From: Pterobdella sp. o SKG-2022
Lineage: Eukaryota; Annelida; Clitellata; Hirudinida; Piscicolidae
Assembly: GCA_964035795.1 (NCBI GenBank)
Contig: OZ038325.1
Span: 3,375,777 to 3,439,776, forward strand
DNA: 64,000 bases
Direction of reading: 5' to 3'
Made by a program: the position numbers and the translations under genes. Each line of letters begins with the position of its first letter. Position 1 is the first letter of the stretch. This document shows, in pieces, positions 56,130 through 64,000 of the stretch. The notes below the pieces were generated by a model. It made no database searches. It worked only from the letters and a program-made list of their open reading frames with translations, and was not told the origin of the DNA.

Positions 56130-57180
56130 TTGATAAAGGAAAGACAATAATGATATTCAGCTAAAAGTGATTTTAAAATTCAAAATTTTTGTTTTCAGAT
56201 GTTATAAGTACTCAAAGGGATGTTGAGAGTCAATTACTACTATAGATGAAAACGCGCTATTATCAAGCCTGACTCATAATCATCCGGCTGATATGAACAG
56301 AAACATATATTTAAAAACAATTCATCAAAAATCTAATAAAATATTCAACATAACATAATTACATTACAGAAATAAGAAAAACCGCTAAGATTTCATCCGA
56401 GCCGTCATCTCGTATAGTATTAACAAAGTTGCGTAATCATCCAGAAGAGGTAATGAAATTTTTATGCATAATTTATCAATATTAAGAGTCTTGAAAAATT
56501 TTTTTTTATATGAGTATTCAAAAAATATCCATTTTTTTAACAGGCGGTCTCGACTTTGCTATTGTTGGACTCCATGCTGAGAACCGTCCAAAGGGAAAAA
56601 CAGACGCCTTCTTTGAACTTAATTTTACCGGAATACAAGTTTAAGGGGAGGATTTAATTATTTTTGAATCAACTTATATGTTGATTTTAGGTATAATTAG
56701 TAATTTAAGGTTGTTGCATGGCTCGCAATGATATTGTGACAGGACATTCAAACCCTTTCCGACCTATTTTCATCAAATTTTTTCGCTTCACCGCATTTTT
56801 GAGAACGGTAACTCTTTTCCCCTTGTTTTTTGTATAATGGAAAATAGGTACACACTTGATTACACTTTTTTTGATAAACTGGAAAAAAAATGGTCTTCTT
56901 TTTATCCTCTCTCTGTAACCGTGGATTTTGAACAGACTTCTCTCAGGGCCTTATCATTATCATTTCTATTAGCCCCATTACACGGTTGCTTTTTTCATTT
57001 TTCTCAGTCTGTCTCGGAAAATTAGGAAAAATAATCTAGGCCTTTGGTATTCTTTTGGTGATAATTCTGGTTTTATTCGTCTTTTTGCCTCTTTATCTTT
57101 TCTTCCAGTTTCTGATGTTGTTTTTTGCCACAAAAATCAAGTTGGCTATAATAGCGGACATTACTTAAGCTATCACGTTT
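56130..57180 (+). mobile_element. FLYWCH-MULE transposase relic
   Basis: A FLYWCH-type zinc segment at about 56195-56300 (CYKYSKGC, then LSSLTHNHPADMNRN) is followed by the linker SEPSSRIVLTKLRNHPEE (56400-56451). An apparent intron of about 90 bp comes next (GTAATG...AACAG), then STLLLLDSMLRTVQREKQTP (56550). The MULE DDE block is at 56830-57020: VTVDFEQTSLRAL and HGCFFHFSQSV. MULE transposases cut and paste DNA through this DDE fold. Stops make it dead. Confidence 0.72.
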
Positions 57181-57199
57181 TAACTATTTTGTACTTTGA

Positions 57200-58475
57200 A
57201 CCCCTTTATGTTATATAGTTAAACGTATAGTATATAGTGCTAGGTTAGTTACAATTATCTGTCGCTTTTATATTGTCAAGTTTGTTATAATTGCTTTCCG
57301 GTAATTAAAATCTTCTAGAATTTCCGTAATTAATAGTATATAAGGGATGTAATTTTGTGAGGTTTCATTCATGTGGATCGCTTTAATATTGATATTGTTG
57401 GATTAACTGTGGTTATTGATGTTAATAAATTGCTTGCGTTTGAAGAGTTTGTTTAACAGAAGAAGCTGTGGTGACATATTGGTGCCGTAACCAGGATCAT
57501 CATTATATCCGAAATTCATCTAAATGATGTCGACTGAATCAGAAAAATCTGTAAAACTCGGCAGAGTTGGGCTACGAAAGACAGTCGCTTCAAAATTTTT
57601 TGAAAGAGTCGATTACCAACGAGCCTGAAAGAAGATTTCGTGAAGCTGAACAGAAGCAGCGGGAAAGACCATGAAGCTGAACTAAATCGTATGGAAGTGG
57701 AAAAGACGAAGTTTGAAGCGTATAGAATTTGAAGCTGATCAAAAACATCGGGACAGGGACCATGAGTTGGCGATGACCAAGCTAAGAGCTGACAATTATG
57801 CCAGTGACTCAAAACCCTTTTTTATGGTACACCCGAACGAAAGTCTCAAACTTCCTTCTTTCGTCGACGGCCAAGATGAGCTTGACAGCTACCTGCAAAG
57901 ATTTGAAAGGTATGCTAGGAATATGGGATGGTCTGACGACAGATGGGCGACTTACCTGTCGGCTTTGCTAACTGGTCGTGCCAGGATGTGTACTCGCGAT
58001 TATCGGAAACAGAAGCTTGTGATTACGATGTTCTCAAAGGTGCGCTGTTGGGCCAATACGACTTCACTGAAGGTGGAGCTTGTGCTGCTGTGACCAGGGC
58101 TCACGCTGAGAAAAAGCTTGTGTATCCAGTGGATATAAGAATTTGTTGATGCAAATGTAGACAAAAATGATGTAATGAAAATGCAGGAAGAAGATAAAAG
58201 TTATGATGAAATATTAGAACTATCTGAAATTTGCCACTATCAGTCAAAGGAATTTGCTCAAGATATGAAATTAAGAGATAGGTTAGAACAAAATCAAAGA
58301 AAAGATCTGGGGAAGCTGATCGATGATTTCAATTCAGTGTTCTCCAATGAACCAGGAACAACTGATTTGATTAAGCATGAGATCAAGCTGACGAGTATGG
58401 TTCCAGTCAGATCCGAGCACTACCCGGTGCCATATTTCGTGAGAAACTCTCAAGGAAAGAAGAAATGATGTGTTG
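57200..58475 (+). mobile_element. Ty3/Gypsy-like LTR retrotransposon relic (gag and pol start)
   Basis: A likely LTR 3' part (TATATAAGGG near 57349) leads to TTGGTGCCGTAACCAGGATC at about 57479, placed like a primer-binding site. Gag follows (57560-58110) with MVHPNESLKLPSFVDG, ELDSYLQRFERYARNMGW and, after a frameshift, VYSRLSETEACDYDVLKGAL. Most of pol is deleted. At 58290-58465 the pre-RT segment LIDDFNSVFSNEPGTTDL, IKHEI, VRSEHYPVPY remains. No second LTR was found. This is an endogenous transposon, not an intact virus. Confidence 0.82.
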
Positions 58476-58859
58476 AAGATAAGGATGATTAGAAGATCCA
58501 AGATTATTTTAACAGCACCTGGGTTGGAGAGGAGACAAATGCCTTGTTTCCAGTCGAGCTGTGGAACAGTTATGATAGAGTTAGAAATAGATTAGGTAGA
58601 ACTGATATATATAGATATAGTAGGAGGGTGGCATAATGCGTTTAATATTAGATTAGAAAAGCCCCACTCATTTAAATGAGTTTGTTTCAGCTTTATTGCT
58701 AGATCATTCAATAAGTAAAAATAAAAAAGATGGTTTAGGGCAGAGTGAGAGGAAGCAGCGAAGTTGAAACGCCGAAAGGCGTGAAGTGGTCATGGAGGTC
58801 CGGACATGAGTTTTCCCCTTCAACAAAACGTAAACAAGTACTCTAAAGAGAACAACACA

Positions 58860-60030
58860 ATGTAACTCACGGAGTCGCTATTCGCGAATGACACCACAGT
58901 TATTGTAGAAAAGAGGACGTTTCCCAACAATTGAGAAGAGGGGCACTGATTTTTGCTAGGATTAGGAAGCGTTTCCCAAAAGTCGACTGAGTAAGAGAAC
59001 ACAGGCTTTAGTACTGGATACTTGTGTAGAGAGCACTATGCTTTTCAACTGCAACACAAGACCGTTCTACAAGTCAGAAGTGAAACAACTGCAGAAAACA
59101 ATGGACAGAAGGTATAGATTGATATGGGGTAGTGGTAACAAGGAGCCGTTAAGGGAAATGGAGAAGAAATATGTGAACATGTGGGACGTAAGACGCCAAC
59201 TTGGTATAGAAAGCATCCGTACTAAAATAGAAATAGCTCACCTCAGGCGCATGGGCCATGTTTTGCGTCTACCCGTCGACAGATTGGTAAAAAGGATGGT
59301 ACTAGGCTGGAATGCCAAACTGGAGGGTCTCACAAAAGCAAGGAGAAGACAACAGACGACACTCAGCTACTGGCGCTAACTTCTAATGGATGCAGCAATT
59401 CCGTATGAGAACTTGCAAAAAATAGTCACAGATCGTTAAAGATATAACTCCGAGGCCAACTATCGAAGGAAGTGGCTGAAAATATACGAATGTCAGCAAC
59501 GACACCAGAACCAGAATAATGAAAATCGACGTCTATCTGGCAGAGAAACACTACACGTGTCTGTGACACATTCAACCACTCAATTCACATGTGAGGCAGA
59601 AGGGTGTGGCAAAACTTGCAAAAGCAAAGCAGGTCTGACGATACATAAGCAAAGAATGCTGCAAACGCCAATTGAAATAACCTGTGCACCTTGTCGAAAA
59701 ATCTTCAACTAAGAAGTGACTTGGAAGAAATATCAGAAAAACCTGTAAGAGAGAAAAGGTCTATGACAAAGGCTCAAATGTGGAGTGTGTGGGCTCTAGA
59801 GAAATAAGGCAAATCGGGCTAGACATATGAGAACACATAACAATACACCAGTACACCAAAATACACCCACACCACCAAAAACATAAAAAAAAAAAAAAAA
59901 TGCCGAAACTTGTCAGCGTATACTGTCAGCCACAAACATGGCTAGACATATGCGGACATGCCAATAACCTCCCGAAATCGGGTCTCTCATGCTTCTTAAT
60001 GATGCGATAAAAGAGGAGACAAAACAAGTA
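58860..60030 (+). mobile_element. LINE thumb plus C2H2 tail, dead
   Basis: The frame at 59020-59379 has VVLDTCVESTMLFNCNTRPF, YRLIWGSGNKEPLREM, MWDVRRQLGIESIRTKIEIA and RRMGHVLRLPVDRLVKRMVL, an RT thumb/C-terminal region. At 59575-59860 come zinc-finger pairs CEAEGCGKTCKSKAGLTIHK and CGVC/HMRTH, frameshifted. The 3' end is near 60030. The preceding 58476-58860 shows only broken, unassigned sequence. Confidence 0.75.
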
Positions 60031-60059
60031 ATAAATTATTGTTATTTAAGTGAGTGACA

Positions 60060-60490
60060 ATTCTTGGAACAACAATTCATTCAAGAAGTTTTGAAAGCAC
60101 GCTCAAGTTTGAAATTGGTCAGTATGCTGAAAGAGTCTTCGGGTCCAGATCTGGTTTCTTCAAAAGTGGTGTGACATAAGCATGTTTGAATTAACACGGA
60201 ACCCTTCCAGTGGCAAAAATTGATCCTCAAATTGTTTCAAAATTGGTTTTATTGAATCAATAAAACTTAAAGTTAAAGTAGATAGAAAGGCAGCACAATG
60301 GATGTTATGTAGCGATAACACAAAGAACGGAATACTGAGTATACAAAGTCAGCTTTTTGACAATCATAATATATTTGTTAAAATTACAGGGTGAAATGGA
60401 GAAAGAGAATTAGGTTTTGGAAAGAAGTCAGTGACCCTTTAGAAAAGAGAAAAATGTTGACTAAAATAAAATGATACTGATACTGAATTG
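60060..60490. mobile_element. Small LINE fragments of both orientations
   Basis: 60090-60240 resembles RT N-terminal sequence on the minus strand. 60270-60370 (VKVDRKAAQWMLCSDN) looks like a thumb remnant on the plus strand. 60388-60490 (GAAATGGAG...GTTGACTA(A)AATAAAATGATACTGA) matches 24688-24780, so it is a dispersed repeat tail. Confidence 0.55.
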
Positions 60491-60512
60491 GAATGCACTT
60501 TGATCCTCTTAC

Positions 60513-60602
60513 CTTTTCTCGTATTTTATTTTTCGAACTGCGTTGGACATGCCATGAACAAAGGTAGTGCCTATAGTAATTTCCATTAACATTTGCCCAG
60601 GC
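60513..60602 (-). pseudogene. Exon-like transposase fragment (CxWHVxRxxK motif)
   Basis: On the minus strand a 90-nt open segment lies between an AG (ATAG) and a good donor (AAG|GTAAGA). It reads AWANVNGNYYRHYLCSWHVQ followed by RSSKNKIREK. C-x-W-H-V-x-R is the wording of a MULE-type transposase. No partner exon was found, so it may be a relic of an intron-bearing transposase gene or a host gene exon. Confidence 0.4.
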
Positions 60603-60719
60603 CTATTAAATAAGTAACTAGCATGAAATTTTATTTTAAATAGATATATGAGATGAAATGAAAATAATTTATCAAACATGTGATATAAATAAAAATAGAA
60701 GAATTTGAAAATCAATGAA

Positions 60720-64000
<3,281 letters not shown>

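Noticed and set aside
57200..58475. An intact endogenous retrovirus
   Set aside because: Only frameshifted gag and a short pre-RT segment remain. There is no integrase, no envelope and no second LTR.

Overview
This is a window of an AT-rich animal nuclear genome. It holds three multi-exon protein genes whose introns and spacers are filled with decayed transposable elements and microsatellites. Almost every long reading frame in the window is either a retrotransposon relic or a simple-repeat artefact. The host genes show up only as chains of short exons that match in sequence and in splice phase. A BROMI/TBC1D32 orthologue (a ciliary Hedgehog-pathway factor) indicates a ciliated metazoan. The AT content, the long GATA/TATC arrays and the LINE mix would suit a lophotrochozoan such as an annelid or mollusc, but the sequence does not settle the taxon.

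Layout. Positions 1-25949 (+): the 3' part of a BAR-RhoGAP gene of the RICH family (ARHGAP17/ARHGAP44/SH3BP1), entering mid-BAR domain, with 13 exons and a proline-rich last exon. Its introns carry at least nine LINE fragments, two palindromic MITEs and arrays of (TATC)n, (GATA)n and (CA)n. Positions 25950-29093: an AT-rich spacer between converging genes. Positions 43952-29094 (-): TBC1D32/BROMI in nine exons, about 1,300 residues. Its introns hold a CR1-like LINE, a LINE with a nested Jockey-like copy, and smaller fragments. Positions 49918-44180 (-): complete ALG3 in nine exons, the ER mannosyltransferase of N-glycan precursor assembly. Only 227 bp separate the ALG3 stop from the BROMI start on the same strand.

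Positions 50000-64000 contain no host gene that I can support. In order they hold a foldback element, a complete but dead piggyBac element with TTAA duplications, an L2-like LINE 3' end, a FLYWCH-MULE transposase relic, a Ty3/Gypsy relic, a LINE with a C-terminal zinc finger, and an R2-like LINE on the minus strand interrupted by about 460 bp of pure ATT repeat.

The three genes are functionally unrelated, so no pathway links them. The most interesting observations are: an APE-type LINE family with a C-terminal C2H2 domain whose copies end in, and are chained through, microsatellites; a nearly perfect 86-bp duplication of a RICH splice acceptor and half its exon; two RICH acceptors lying in CA repeats; and the very tight ALG3-BROMI pair. 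Exon boundaries were derived by hand from GT/AG sites, phase compatibility and remembered family conservation. No alignment was run.
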